DNA from: Apostichopus japonicus
Lineage: Eukaryota; Echinodermata; Holothuroidea; Aspidochirotida; Stichopodidae
Reading direction: 5' to 3'
NCBI RefSeq assembly: GCF_037975245.1
Contig: NC_092578.1
Span: 7,157,501-7,221,500 of the forward strand
Length of the DNA: 64,000 bases
The translations under genes were made by a program, and so were the position numbers. The first letter of the stretch is position 1. Each line of letters opens with the position of its first letter. Under the pieces are notes generated by a model. That model was not told where the DNA came from, ran no database searches, and saw nothing but the letters and a program-made list of their open reading frames with translations. This document shows, piece by piece, positions 34,479 to 48,041 of this stretch.

Positions 34479-37400
34479 TTTAAAATGGCTTGATTACGGT
34501 GGCATCGATTTTTAAGTCTTCATTCAGGTCAAGTAGCTATGAAAGGAACCAAACGTAGTCAGAAATCTCTTCTCATTTCCTAGGCATCCATCGGTCACCT
34601 TTTGACATTAAAGATCTGCCCCCGATGTAGAGAAGAATGATCTTTACAAAGTAGAGAGATTTGCGATTATCGGGTACTGACTACTGAGTGATATATATAT
34701 CAGAGAGCGATTATATCTTAAGGCAAACTGATAAGAGGTTTGTGTGCTCTTGCCATCTAATTGACTTTTCTTCACGGAGGATCCGATCCGAATGTTCTAC
34801 AGTATCTCAGGATGGCTGTGGTTGTAATTAAGTCCCGTTAATGGTTAGATTGTGGGATCAACCGGAAACCGAGAAAATTGTCATTTTATCTGAGTAGCAC
34901 ATGCGAGGAGCTGGTGTTTTACTTTGACATTTCAAAACGAGATTCACCAGTCATGACTCCCTACACATAGTCTTATATTTTGCAGACTCCGAGCAGAGCA
35001 TAACTTGCGTTGTGAATCCCAAATGTGGCCGCAGTTTTCTGTAAACGAATGTCTCGCTGAAATTGCCTCTTTTGGATCTTTGAATTAAGCAGTATACAAA
35101 CTGTGGTACATTCAAGGTTTAATGACTCTTGCGATTGGATTTTTGTTTTTTTTCTATGAATATGCATAGCTCCTAGGATTTCATTACCGGTTGATGACTC
35201 ATGGGATTGTATGCTTTTTCTATAAATATGCATAACTCATACTGGGATTTCATAATACCTGTCTAGATATCGCTGATTTTAAATTTGAGTGACGGCTTTT
35301 GGCTGGAAGAATGAATTCAGTTTGAAATTTCAGCTATTGATTTATTCTCCAGTTTGCCAGAAGAAATTTCAAGATGGGAAAATTAATCGGGAAATGTGGA
35401 TGAAAATAAAATTATGATCAATTCAAAGTGCTGACTGAGTTTTTACTCTTGTCAAATGCTGAGGTGATTTCTCATTCAGTTGATTAACTTTTTAAACTTC
35501 ATTTTCATTGGTGTTTCTTTTATTCAGGTTAGATCCGTTTCTTGACTTGGTAGATCCATTCTCACAAAATGACTTACTTTTCACCCGTACGTACGTTATT
35601 ATTAACTAACAGTCGTGACAAAAAGTTGTGATTCATTTGTACCAATTAAGCCACTGGGCAATTTGTTTCCGAGAACCAGTTTTGGAGTGACAACAAATTA
35701 ATCATATACGCTTTAGCAGATAGAATTCATACAGATTATGGATTTAGAGCTGGTCAGGAATTTAAAAAGAATTTGGTATTCAATGATTTTAATATTTAAT
35801 GATATGCATAATTAAGACATGCCATGACAAACTCTCCTAAATTAAAGGTGGAAAGATTTATCCATGTAACAATATCTTCTTCTGGATCAGTATTTTCACA
35901 CCTTAAATGGTGATTGTGAAGAAACAGCAACTCAGGATTTGTGGAATGGACTGTCTTTATAGCGAGATAAAAGCAACATTTCTGATCTGTTATTTTAACT
36001 TGGAATGACCTTATCTATTCAGATCTGCAGGTAAAAACACTCTTTTCTCATTTCTCATTGGGCATGATTTTTGTTTGTTTACTTGTAAGGAGGGGGGGGG
36101 GATTGGATGGGATGGGGTAAAGGTTTGCGGTTTGGGGTGTTGTAGTAATTCAAAGTCTCGTTTATGCTTAGCATCCTTTAGTTTCAAATCTTTAGTTTTA
36201 TTTATTCTTTAATCAGGACATTCTCTCCAATCCTGAATTATATCCCTAAGCTCTCTCCAAACTTGCATATATTCTTTCCCCAAAGACTAGCAATTACGAT
36301 CATACTTTATACACATTTGGTCAGATACATTGTTTATTTTTCTATTATCTTTGGGATTACTTCAGGGGCAGATCAAGGGAAGGGGGGTCCAGAGGTACAG
36401 GGCCCCCTAATCTGAAAAAAATATCTGCCACTAAAAATAACATGCAAAAATAACATATGACTTACAAAAGGTATATTTTTTAGAGGAAAAAATTTAACAT
36501 GCTTTGTGCGCTAGCTATCCTAAAAATAGCAGAATGCTCTGTCAAGGATCTATTTATAAACTGAACTGGGAAATCATTGTCAAATGTATTTCTCGCAGAC
36601 GCCATGTCTTTTATTCCAAACAAATGTCAAAATGTCAAATACCCTGATTCTGAAAGAGACCAAAAATGTGCCGTGTCATGATGCAGGACAAAAATTATCT
36701 TCTATTTATAAAAGTATTTGTACAGTATGTTTAATATTTATACTGAAAATTTATCCTTGTTCCCGGGAAAATAAAAATGTCCTTACACTTCTTCCATATT
36801 TTATCCTCCCCCAAGCAGCTGTTAAATAAGATTTTGAAGATTTATAGCATTGAGTATGGCTAAATCTTATTAAGCAACCTTTAATTTCGGCCTTTGACAT
36901 TTCGGGTTCATTATCGATTTATGAATGGAGCTTGGCGGTCTCTCTCTCTCTCTCAAAAAAGAAAAAAAGTGTTGACAGAAATTTGTTAGCTTAACATACC
37001 CCCAGGGCTGTTATGAAAAATGAATTGTGACCATTCACATCATACATGTGAGATTGGATTATATATTAAACTTAGCGTGCAAAGCTATCACAAGGTTGAG
37101 GTTTCTCTTCGCCCAGGAGGCGGCAGCCACCGCACCACGCCAAAGCCCTTCCCTTGTTTGCGGATCAAACGAATTGCAGAGCCGTCGGTCGCCTATCCAA
37201 ATAGAGAAAGGTTTATTGACTGTAGAAAAACCAGTAGATGATGGTAACTATCGTCAAGAACCTCTGGAATTTCGTGTCCCTATTAGCTTTGGGAACTTGC
37301 TGATAGGAACAACAAACACTTCCGTGAAATTCTTTTGATTTCAAACTCGTAATAAAAAAAAAAGAGAAAAGATTTGCTGCTCCAAAAAAAGCAGTTCAAT

Positions 37401-38260
37401 GCTCTAAGTCACACATATATAGTGTTTTATTGCATAGGTGAAATGGTCTTTGGTTTTCTGGGACTCCAGATTGCTTCTGAGTTATTTGTTTGAGAGTTAT
37501 AACCTGCTGTTAATGCAGTGGTTGGTTAGTCGTTGAATGTGTGCAAGCTAGCTGTGATTTGTTGACATCTGTGTCTAACAAAGGACATTTGACAGTTTGA
37601 GATGGACCATATAACCACATCAACCACGCGCGCAGGGGAAACTTCACGATTCGTCACAAGAGCGACATTTAGAGATATTAGTCTTGTGAATTCTAAGAAA
37701 GAGTAACTTTGTTAATAGTCTTGTCAGCCTGGGAGGCTTATCATTTATAATCTTGTGAGCATGAGTGGAAGAGTTTGATGGTTTTAATACTTGAATGCAT
37801 GTTTAATCAGGGAGTTGTTGGTTTAATCATCTTGTTTTCTTGGCAAGGAACAGTCTAGTTTAAACAGGTTTTCTGTGTTTCCTAAGTACTCGTGGTGCAC
37901 CCGCTGTTATTGTTTCAGTTCAAAATGTGTTTTATGGAAATATATTTGGAATATAATATCTGTGTTAACGGCTTGAAATAAGTCTGATATTGGTAAGTAA
38001 AATTTACTGCCAAGTTTGTTTCTATTCTTTCCAGTATTGGGAGACATGTGTAAAATGGCTAGGGTGAGATATGGGTGAAGGAAATGACTGAGTGTAAGGG
38101 GGAGGTGGGGGAGATGGGGGAAGGAGGGGTGGGGGAGTAGGAGAGGATATATTTATATTGCAAGATGTAGGCTATCTAGTTGTACTGTATTATTACAACC
38201 ACATAACCCTCCTTAAAATATTCATCATATGCACTGTGTGAGTTAAATTGTTCACTAAAA

Positions 38261-38520
38261 GTGTTAGCATTCGGTGTTAACACTATAAGAAAAGATTTAG
38301 CTAGTGGTTATAGTGTTAACATTCTGCGTTAACACTATAAGAAAAGATTTAGCTAGTGGTTATAGTGTTAACATTCTGTGTGTAACACTATAAGAAAAGA
38401 TTTAGCTAGTGGTTATAGTGTTAACATTCTGTGTTAACACTATAAGAAAAGATTTAGCTAGTGGTTATAGTGTTAACATTCTGTGTTAACACTATAAGAA
38501 AAGATTTAGCTAGTGGTTTA
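38261..38520. repeat. 52-bp tandem repeat, 5 copies, each with a palindrome
   Basis: Units begin at 38261, 38313, 38365, 38418 and 38470. Units 3-5 are almost identical (unit 3 has one extra base). From unit 2 on, each holds AGTGTTAACA, a 5-nt loop and TGTTAACACT, a 10-bp inverted repeat (imperfect in units 2 and 3), followed by ATAAGAAAAGATTTAGCTAG. Copies are contiguous, without spacers. Confidence 0.97.
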
Positions 38521-39721
38521 TATAGCCTTGTATAGTTAGTTGGCAAGAGCAAATCCAGGATTTCTTAAAGTAGGTCAATCTGTAATAAGTTCAATAAATA
38601 TTGGTTGTGCTTAGCCTTATAACTACTTTTAATTTTTGGGAGAGTTGAAAAGAGAGGAAGATGTACACACAACCCCCCAGAGTCCCCTTCGTTTAAGTTG
38701 CTTAAATGTGATGATCTTTGAAAAATGAGAAGGTTTGACCTTGGAAGCTAATTTTACCAAAAAATGTTTCATGAAGTAAGGAATTAATGATCAAAAGTAT
38801 AAAAAACAATTCTCCGCTGAAGACAGATTTCATTCATCTATTCTGTGACGCCATGCCTCTTGATTTAAACAAGCCAATGAGAGAACCCCTTTTAACTCAT
38901 ACTATCACTGTTATTTTCAGTCACTAAAAGACATGTGTCATCCATGAACAACACCGATGGTACATCAAAACATAGTGAAAAACATAACATCAAATATCAT
39001 CTTATGTATATTTCCCTTCTCGGTTCACACATAATCACTTTAATGGATTATTGTCATTTTCAGTCAGTGAGGAGAATATGGCTTTCATATTCATATGTTT
39101 GACTAATTGAAGGAGATGTGTGTCATGGAGAGAGAGAACCATTAAGAAAATTAGATGAGATTAATTAGTGATTAATTTCTTAGCAAACTCCCTGGATGAT
39201 TAAAAATCTGAATAAATTAAAACCAACTACTCGTCTGGTTGGAAAGGTGACAGGGTGTGAGGGGATGTCAAGGGGGAGGAGGGATAATTTCTCCCCTTCA
39301 CTATGAATGTTCTTTCCCTTTGAGAGAATCAAAAATTGCAGTTGTTTTAATGTTTTTTAACCCTATCCCACTCCCCTCCCTCCCCCTCCCTCATGCCTTT
39401 ATTTGGAGGAAAGTTCCTCTTAACTAAATGTGATACTACTACTGTATGTACCACTGTTCAAGTACCATAGCACCCTAGCTTATACAGTGGCTTTGTGAAC
39501 ATGTTATGAGATTCTCCTAAACTGTCTTAAAGATGAACGATAGTGATTTTTCAGCATCGACGAAAAAATACGATTTTATTCAAGAGTATTCTAGTTGGTT
39601 TCCATATTACACATGTGAAAATTCAAGTCAATCCGATGTTGGGAAAGGCTTAAAAAAAAATCCTAAACTCGTTGATTTTTTAAACAAAAATTGGGCTTTT
39701 CGCGAACAGCGATATGATGAT

Positions 39722-39750
39722 CACGTGATCTACAGTGACATGTGACGTCA
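39722..39750. promoter_or_regulatory. E-box and full CRE palindrome (candidate)
   Basis: CACGTG lies at 39722-39727 within TGATCACGTGATC, and TGACGTCA, the full cAMP-response element, at 39743-39750. Both words are exact, but one such octamer is expected by chance in a window of this size. Function is not shown. Confidence 0.25.
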
Positions 39751-41404
39751 TTATGATGATAACAAAGTGAGCTCGACGTAGTGTACTTCAGCAGTGTGCA
39801 CTTAGTGTGTACGTTTAGTTGCAACCTACTCTATATTGGACTCGACAAACAACCTAAAGCAGAGAGGAGATTTGATACACTGCGTGAGACATTTAACGGT
39901 CTAATTTTAACAAGGTGTTATTGTTCCTGCTTTTTCTTGTCGTTTTAGTGAAGCCGACTGCCCAATGTAAATTACGGAATAATCGGTCATAGAGCCATCT
40001 CAGGCCCAATTGAAATTTGCGTGTTGCAAGGTCACTAAAGTAAAAAAAAGTTTGAAAGATTGATGCTTTTATGCCGCATTATTTATATATATCCCGATAA
40101 ATGCAACAGTAAGTGTTGGAACTGGAAGACATGTCAGACGTGAACAACCTAATGACTATGTGAGGAGAGAATCCACGTGCAAAAATGTGTGTATGCTCGA
40201 GTGAAACAAAACATTGTGTAAGTATTACTATAGCGCACACTGTCACTTATGTTTGCACAGTGTGAAAGTACCGTTTGCGGACCTACGTGAAGTCGGGCTA
40301 GAATACGATTCCTCCTGAAGCCCAAACCACGAGGCATGCATGTGAATAAACGCAATAGGCATTGCATGTAGTGAGAAAATTGTTCGAGGTAGACTAACTA
40401 CTCGATTGAGTTCAAATGCGGTTGTATTTCAAGCTCAATGAACCTTTCTGTTGGATTTAATGACGCACGGAACAAGGAACGTTTATGTTTTACAGTAGGC
40501 CTAGTCAATACAAGCGAATCTACTTTGTTTAGAACTTTGGATTTTCTTTCGGATGTTATACTAATCTAAGTTTGAGACTATCATCACTATTGTTATTGTG
40601 CCAGTTTGGCTGGTAAGTGAGCACATTCATACATCACTCTAATCTTTATAAAACCCGCCAAAAACGTGATCTTGAGATTTACGTTACTTTGGGTCAGCTT
40701 GCGACTTACCCCTTCAGATATTGGGAAATCGTTGCGAAATCGCCTCACATTTCGTAAAAAAAACTTGTAAACACGTGGTGAAGAAATCAAGAAACACCAT
40801 GATATTAATTATCTATTGATGTCTTGAACATTACGCCGGAAAATAAAAGTTATGCTGACACGAAATGCACGCACAGCTCCGTGCTGAACAGTTCACAACA
40901 GAAAAGATCATCACAGTGACATCATTCACTGACCTGAGGGCTGTTCAAGGTCGTTGCAGTGTTTGCAAATTCCTAAATTACGGAGACGAAAAAACGATGT
41001 TTTAATTCCCTTTTTTATAACTTTCCGGTGTGCTATTTGGAAAATTAAAAAAATATGTTGCTTGGTAACATATAAACTACATTATATATGAAAATGAGAG
41101 ATTCTTTTTCTGTCACTATCGTTCTACTTTAATCTATATATAACATTAGGTTCGTATGAAGGTGTCCAGGAAGGTCATATAAGATGAAGGGAGGGTGGGG
41201 ATAACGGGAAGGTTACTTAATGTTGATACTAGAGACATCATTGGTAATACAGAGTTATTATGCAAGTGCTTTTGCTTGTAAAATTTGAATGTTCGAAGTG
41301 ATAATCTACTCATTATTTTACTCAGTCCCAGTCAGTTTGCTGCTGCTATTATGAAGTTTATGAAATATACTCTCTTTCATTAGCCAAAAATTATACATAA
41401 ATTT

Positions 41405-41466
41405 GCTATCCTCACTACTACTATTACTACTACTACTATTACTACTACTGCTACTACTACTACTGT
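41405..41466. repeat. (TAC)n/(ACT)n trinucleotide repeat
   Basis: Interrupted ACTACTATT/ACTACTACT units over about 60 bp. It translates as poly-Ser on the minus strand, which is not a gene. Confidence 0.93.
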
Positions 41467-42476
41467 AAATACTTCTCTTTACAAACATGTTTGTAATCAT
41501 AATAGCTGAAACAGCTGGTCTTAAAATTGTTTACTCTGTTAAGTTTACTTTTAAAGGAACATGCGACATATTCTGGGATATACAACTTACCGGCCACCTG
41601 TCAGTATAGTACCCTCAAATGTTAATATGCTACTAATTGTTACAAGTTTTCAAAGCTATTTTGTTGAAAGATTCCATGCTTCTCCTCCCCCCTCCCCTCA
41701 TTTCCACCTCTCCCACGACCCACATCCCCCTACCTCTCTCAGTTATTCTACAGAAAATGCTAACATATATTGCAAGAGGACAAGAGTAAACATTTTACCT
41801 AGTCCGATCATGTTCTTTCCCCAAATCTTGAATATTTTTGGGACCTGAAAAAACAGTGAATTATTTTTTTCGGCAGAGAATTCATATTCCTTGCTTATAC
41901 ATATCAACCTCTTTTCTAAATGAATAAGAAATTCATTACAATGAATTCCACAGAGAGTTTGTGGTAGTAGCTATACAGTAGGTTGTCTGTCTCATTATTG
42001 AACAAAGCATGAAACTGACAAACAATATTCATAAATCTGTTGTCAAGCTTTATTATATTCTGCTGCCAATCACTAGTCTACCCTTTAATATGAATACCCC
42101 CAAAAAAAAGCCAATATTTTGAGAAACAAAACCCTGATCGTAAAACCAGTTATTCTAGAGAGCATTGATGGCATGCACATTCCATACATCATTAATGTCC
42201 CATTAGGCCAATTGCTTTTGGGAAACTCTAGCTATTATTTTACCTTTTATGGTAATTGGTATACTACAGAGTACGAGTAAGTAAGGTGGATGGGACACTG
42301 TGTCAGGTCTTCCCCTCGCAATAGTGTCCTGTTATGTATACACTAGTGTACTTTGTACTCTGCGTGTTGGTATGTGTGTGTGTGTTTTGTGGTGTTTCTT
42401 TCGGGGTAATAAACGGTACTGCATGTATCCAGTTCTATTTCTGTATGGCCTATCATGAACTCCTGGCCATCTTTAG

Positions 42477-42545
42477 GAGGGATTTAGAAATGAGGAAGGG
42501 ATTAGAAAAGAGGAAGGGATTATGAATGAGGAAGGGATGAGGGGT
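42477..42545. repeat. ~18-bp purine tandem repeat
   Basis: About four units of GAGGAAGGGATTAGAAA/ATGA. Confidence 0.85.
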
Positions 42546-44771
42546 AGGAAGATGAATTGGGATGAAGTAATTGGAGAATTGAAATTATACTTCCAATCAT
42601 TTAGAATCCATCCTATTTGTAGATAATTTAGGTTATTGCCAAACTTGCATAATTTATATTCACCCCCCCATACCCTCTTTTCCTCCCCCACCTCAGCCTT
42701 CTATTGTTTCTTGACCTCTTCATTTTAGAGTAAGCCGAATCCTGGTTGCCAAAACGTCCCTCATAAATAACAACGTTGATTGCTTATTGAATGTGAATTG
42801 TGACTGTTAATTTGTCATGATGTGAATAAATAAGTGGGCCTGACATTTAGATCCTAGCAGGATCTTCAGAGGCTGAATGACACTTTTTGTTTGTTTGTCA
42901 TGATGTTATAAATACATAGTTTGTTTATGAAAATGCAATTTAGAAACTGATAAAGGTAAACGACGAGTCATTTCCATTTTGTTCATGTCCTACGATCTTT
43001 ATGAAACCCGTATGTAGGCAGAACTGAACAGACACCACCTTGAAAGTAAGACACAGCTTAGGCCACCATGATCTGCAATTGATTCTCAGCTAGATCACAT
43101 ATAAAAACAATTGGAAAATGGATTAAAAATATTTGAAACTTTTACTCTCACATGTAAGGGTTGACTTTTGAAGTCATCGGATTCTACATTCGCTTGGATA
43201 ACAGAAACCGCTCCGTTTCTCAGTTATCCTGAATTTGATTAAGATAAAACTTGTCTCAGGGCTATTTTCATTTTGTGCACAAATAGCTAGTTAGCACTTT
43301 GTGAAATCATTTCATGACAATGTTTCTCCCAAACCTGTTAATATGATCCCAAACAAGGTCATTCATTAATGAAAGAATAAAATCACAAAAATTCCTCTTT
43401 TGTTTGAACAGCTTAAAACTAATTAAATCAGTTGCATTCATAGCAATGGGATAAGTTGGGCATGAAACAAATTTCATATTCATTGCAATATGCTTCATAA
43501 AGTTTTTATCATAAGATTCAAACAATTCCTTCTCATTTCCGCTTGGTACCCCTGTATTTGTCTGCATCAGGGTTTTACGCTCTCAGACATTGAGATTATA
43601 ATATCAGGACAGAGTTTGATTATGATAAATGAAAGAGCCCATCTCAAACCAGATGTAGCTATAATTAAGCCCAAAGGCAATTTCTCAGGCTCGCTTTTAA
43701 TAAATTTCATATAAAATGATCAATAATTGATAAAGGTCAAAAGTTACTATCTCTCCCCTGGACATTACCTACAGTATTTAATAATTCAATGGAAAGAAAA
43801 ATGTTTACAACACCCCCCCCCCCCACTTTGTATTTTTACAGACATAATTAAATAAAAGAATCATGTTAAAAACTTTGACCAGGTGCATTCACAGTACAGT
43901 CCAGGGAACTTTGTGGGGGGGGGGGAGGGATTTAATATCCCTAATTTAGTACATGTGTAAGGTCACTATAAAGAAAATGGTCAATATGAGTCATCGTTAC
44001 CTTCCACACAACCAGTAACATATGAATTTATGCAATCTGTAATTTAACCCTTTCTGAAGAATGGTACAGTCCAGAGGGTAAATTGAAATATAAAATATTC
44101 ATGAAGAAGTTTGTCTCCACCAAGGTGGCTGTCTTGGCCATGCATTGGGTAGTCCAGGGTAGTATGTGTCAACCAGGTCTAAGGAGATTAATAATACCTG
44201 ACCAGCTACTCCATGACCTTTAGCCATAAAAGTAGAACCTATCCATTTACTCTCTGTTCTGATTAAGAGATGCTCTACTTGATGAATAATAGCATGCAAC
44301 AAATCAGCAGAAATTCATATGATCCTCCCCCCTACATAAACCCCCGGTGTAAACCTGGAGATGCCCCTTCCCCCCCCTTCAAAATAAAATAAGGAAGAAA
44401 ATACAAATGATGAATATGTGATTTTGAAACATTACGAAAAAATTACCAAAATGAAACTAATTGCTTCAACATTCTAACAAGAATTATTTTGAGCTTGGTT
44501 GAACAATGAATATTCAGAGGTATAGTCTTGCATAATTTATTATGGAATCCCCCCAATTCACTGTACATCTGCTTTCACTTGGGCTCTTAACCGGTTAAAG
44601 ATCTTATTTATGACCTTGGTTGAGATATATACCAGTGTGAGGCCATACATGAAGCCTCACCGTGAAACCCTACGGTTCAGTGTCACCAGGAGAGTAGGAG
44701 GAACAGATTAGCCGCTAATTAATATTCCACTGCTTACTTCATCTCTCTCTCTCTCCGTCTCTTCCGAGCAG

Positions 44772-44995
44772 TGTTTCATCAGGGTGACGAGGGCCACTCT
44801 TGGTTCATCATACTCAAAGGGTCCGTCAACGTCATCAAATATGGCCAAGGGGTCGTTTGCGTCCTGAACGAGGGCGACGACTTTGGAAAGCTGGCTCTGG
44901 TGAACGACGCACCGCGCGCCGCTACGATTGTCGTGAGAGAAGATAACAGTCAGTTTCTGAGAGTAGACAAAGGCGATTTTAACCGAATTCTAAAG
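44772..44995 (+). CDS. RAPGEF4: Epac exon D: CNB-B with phosphate-binding cassette
   Basis: Encodes residues 189-263, most of the cAMP-binding beta-barrel. It reads [40 protein letters not shown] and [12 protein letters not shown], then [14 protein letters not shown]. The cassette [14 protein letters not shown] carries the phosphate-contacting Arg (codon 44915-44917). In PKA the position after Gly is Glu; EPAC1 has Gln and EPAC2 has Lys. Here it is Lys (codon 44888-44890), which fits an Epac pocket that tolerates 2'-O-modified cAMP and is EPAC2-like. The acceptor follows a CT-rich tract. The donor GTTCGT at 44996 is weak, but the exon ends in phase 0, as exon E requires. Confidence 0.96.
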
Positions 44996-45099
44996 GTTCG
45001 TGGGAATGCACTATGGTATCATATCATTCGTTTTAATAGCGTTTTTATTCTCCCATAAATGTGATCTTAATCCACTGACTTGCAGAATAAGCTTAAATA

Positions 45100-45480
45100 T
45101 TAAACAGACTTGTAGTAATAGGATGATAGAATAGTAAGTTGTTTGGTGCGTGGCATGGTTGTTACAGGGCGGGGGACTGTTGTCATGGTTACGGTGAGTA
45201 TAGTTAAAATCTTCTAGGCCCAGCTTACATTAGATTGGGAGCAGGGTTTTGAAACCCCTGTTCACAGATTTCGATTTGTAACTTAATTTATTAAACAGAC
45301 CTTAAATTAATATGATAATAGAATAGTAAGTTGTTTAGTGCGTAACATGGTTGTCACAGGGCTGGGGGCTGTTTTCATGGTTACGGTGAGTTTAATTAAA
45401 TCTTCCAGGCCCAGCTTACATTAGATTGGGGAGAGCAGGGCGTCGAACCCCTCCCTCTTCACAGATTTCGATGTGTAATG
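45100..45480. repeat. Tandem duplication, period ~190 bp
   Basis: Both copies share TTAAACAGAC, AATAGTAAGTTGTTTRGTGC, ATGGTTACGGTGAG, CAGGCCCAGCTTACATTAGA-like wording and TTCACAGATTTCGATKTGTA. Divergence is about 15%. Confidence 0.85.
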
Positions 45481-45761
45481 TAAACATAAATGATAATCAG
45501 ACCCCGAGATTTGAATCTCACAACAGACTAATATGGAAAGAGGTTCATACAGGGTGCTCTGTGCTTAAATCTGTAATGTTGCTACGGCTTGGTGTTTGAC
45601 ACTGGATCAACGGTGCGCTATAACTTCTGTAGGTTTTTAGATCACATCACAAGACTTTTAGTTTTGCACCTTCTGTTCTAGTGAAGAAGAGAAAACCTCA
45701 ACTTCCTGCGAGGAGCACAGGGTCTGATTATCTGATACAGTACTGAGCGTGTCGGTCTAAT

Positions 45762-45789
45762 CATGGAGCTATTACCGAATAGCTCCATG
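45762..45789. repeat. Hairpin CATGGAGCTATT, 4-nt loop, inverse
   Basis: Perfect 12-bp arms around ACCG. Second member of the family also found at 29513 and 50508; GGTCTAAT before it and GGTCAAATG after it are shared in part. Confidence 0.85.
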
Positions 45790-48041
45790 GTCAAATGTAA
45801 ACGTGCAGTGGGTTCAAAAACATTTTTAATGCCCAGAGCAGTGTGGGATGCTACTTATAAACCATACAGGAAAAGGAAGGTGGGTGTTATGACAGTGAGT
45901 ATTGACTGGGTGTTATGAAAACCACACCTGTATGTGTGTGCTAATAGAACTAGCGAGACATAGGTTTAAAATAGCCATATATGAACCTGCAACACACTCT
46001 CTGACTTAATAATGCCTGTTTGTAAATACCACAACAAACTCTTGAAAATTAGCATCCATTAACCCCATTCAGACTTTCAAAATATATGAACGCATATATA
46101 TGAACGTAAATTGGGATCTAGGATTCCAATAGCAATTGGTCACCAATTCAGACTAATGTTAATACCAGGCCTGCTGTGCGTATCAGCTCCTTGCATTTCA
46201 TAAACAATTTAATTAACTACACTTGGTGGAATGCATGTTGATTTGGTTTGGTGTTTTATGCTCATTCTAGCTGACTTGTCTGGTGAACATGTTAATGAAC
46301 TTGCGCCACAAACTTGGCGGAGATGTAACTGGAAATCAAGCTGCATGGGACACATCATTGGTTTTCCATTGGCGGACAGGAAGGGGAGTCAAATTGGAAG
46401 TGTGGGGGTTGGGGGTATCAGTCTTGGTAGACCAGGGTCTAGGGGGTGCATTAGGATTATAGAGATGCATGATTACCATAACATTGTTACTTACATGACA
46501 GAACTACAATATTCATAATACTAAGTAATGCCAAGAGTGTCAGGATTCAAGGAGAGGCACAAGGGTCCTGTTGTGGGAAGGGAGGGGGACATACAAAAAT
46601 TCTCCTTTTCATAAATTAGAAGGTACCACAATGTACACTTTGTCCAATTTTTGTAATTAAAAAGTATCCTTCTGTTATTAAACAGTGCCCTTTCCATAGA
46701 AAAACATTCAAATACTGAAATTTATTTTTTGAATGGAATGCACAGAGGATCCATTAACAAATCAAATTTTTGGAGGTACGCAACTCTGTGGTAGGCACCC
46801 TGAAATCCAAATCACATGTTCCACTATCTTACAAAGCGTGTCCCTCCCCCTCCCAGATTGAACCCACTTTCTGCTGCCCCCCTACTCTGGGCATTTTACT
46901 GGTGGTGTCTTGGACAATCACTGATGTAGCTGCCCAGCTTAGATATGCTACTGTACAGAGACCTCCCCTCCCTTTGTCCATCAACCTAAGGAACCCTTCA
47001 AGGTGTTCTAATTGCCTAGACAATTGTGATAACAACAATTTTAAGTTAAGTTCAAACCCCTGACCACCTCTGTTTTAATGATACTGTAGATCTTAATACC
47101 AGACATTGCCAGTGGAGGTATAAAAAGGGTTGAAGAACCCAACAACATATTTCTTACCATGGGTGAACTTTTATATTAAACCACATTTCTGACTTGAGTA
47201 TACACCGAGCCGGAAATAGCTAAGAGATCTATCGGTAAAAATTGCATCTCATAGAAATGATAATATTTTCTTTTATATTTGTCAAAATATTGGTTTGATA
47301 ACGGTTACAGCTGCGATAAGGATTATCATCTCGTCCGACAATGGTACTTGACCCAACTCAAAATTTGTTAAATTAATATTTTATGGCGAGGTTTAATAAT
47401 CAATAAAAAACACTTAATATCCGATAATGAGGTTTCAATCCGGTCATACTCTCCTCTCATTCGTTGTAAATTATCCGGGTCAATGCTGTTCGGAAAGAAC
47501 CTCGGTACGATGGCGATACGTTCAGATGTAAACGTTTAACGTTCTGCCTTTAATTTGTCTTCTAGGGTTTATCGGATACTTTTAAAGGAACAAAAACCCA
47601 ACCATTATCTTTAGCTTTATATAATGTAGCAGAGATATTTTTGTGATGAACAACTCTCCCCCAAAACAGCTAAGAAAATTAATTTTGAGAGATAGTTTTA
47701 AATTCATGTCTGGGAGTTGCCATTTTGTAAATCTGGAAAGTCATATATTGCGATTAGGATCTGAATTTTTTTATTTTGTCCGTATTTCTTCGTTCCTTCT
47801 ATATTTTTCGAGGTAGACTTTTAACAGTGTCGACACTGAAACTAATGCCGTCATAAAACCATAGTTCAATAGTTTAGATTCAGCATTTTGCCAAACCCAT
47901 CTCCACTAAAGAAAACAAACACTGTAGTAAAATCAAGAAAAACAAAAATGACAAACCAAAGTACATGTGGCTCGGTGATGTCATATTAAGACTTGATCAA
48001 GTCTTCAGCCTTCTCCGTGTGAAGGAACATTGAATGTGTGA

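Larger units (their letters stand above)
19954..44771 (+). other. Intron C-D (24.8 kb, GT-AG)
   Basis: Donor GTAAGA; acceptor with a CT-rich tract (CATCTCTCTCTCTCTCCG) and GAGCAG. Contents: an AGGTCA-rich repeat (20180-20585), a 10-bp repeat (21029-21088), hAT-type elements (21632-22406, 28423-28792, 33107-33413), a triplicated segment (25005-25420), a tRNA-SINE (26250-26640), an inverted dispersed repeat (26890-27160), a hairpin (29513-29543), a large minisatellite (30699-32012), a coding-like minus-strand frame (34186-34478), a 52-bp array (38261-38520), TAC repeats (41405-41466) and an 18-bp repeat (42477-42545). Other parts show no feature. Confidence 0.85.

Noticed and set aside
36363-36420. 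hAT-like left end CAGGGGCAGATCAAGG
   Set aside because: No matching inverted right end or target duplication was found within 1 kb. It may be a solo remnant.
37027-37338. 103-codon plus-strand frame in a G+C-richer patch
   Set aside because: No recognised domain. A second overlapping frame is similarly open, and no Epac segment is missing between exons C and D.
38261-38520. CRISPR-like direct repeats
   Set aside because: Units are contiguous with no spacers, only five copies are present, and the context is an animal gene intron.
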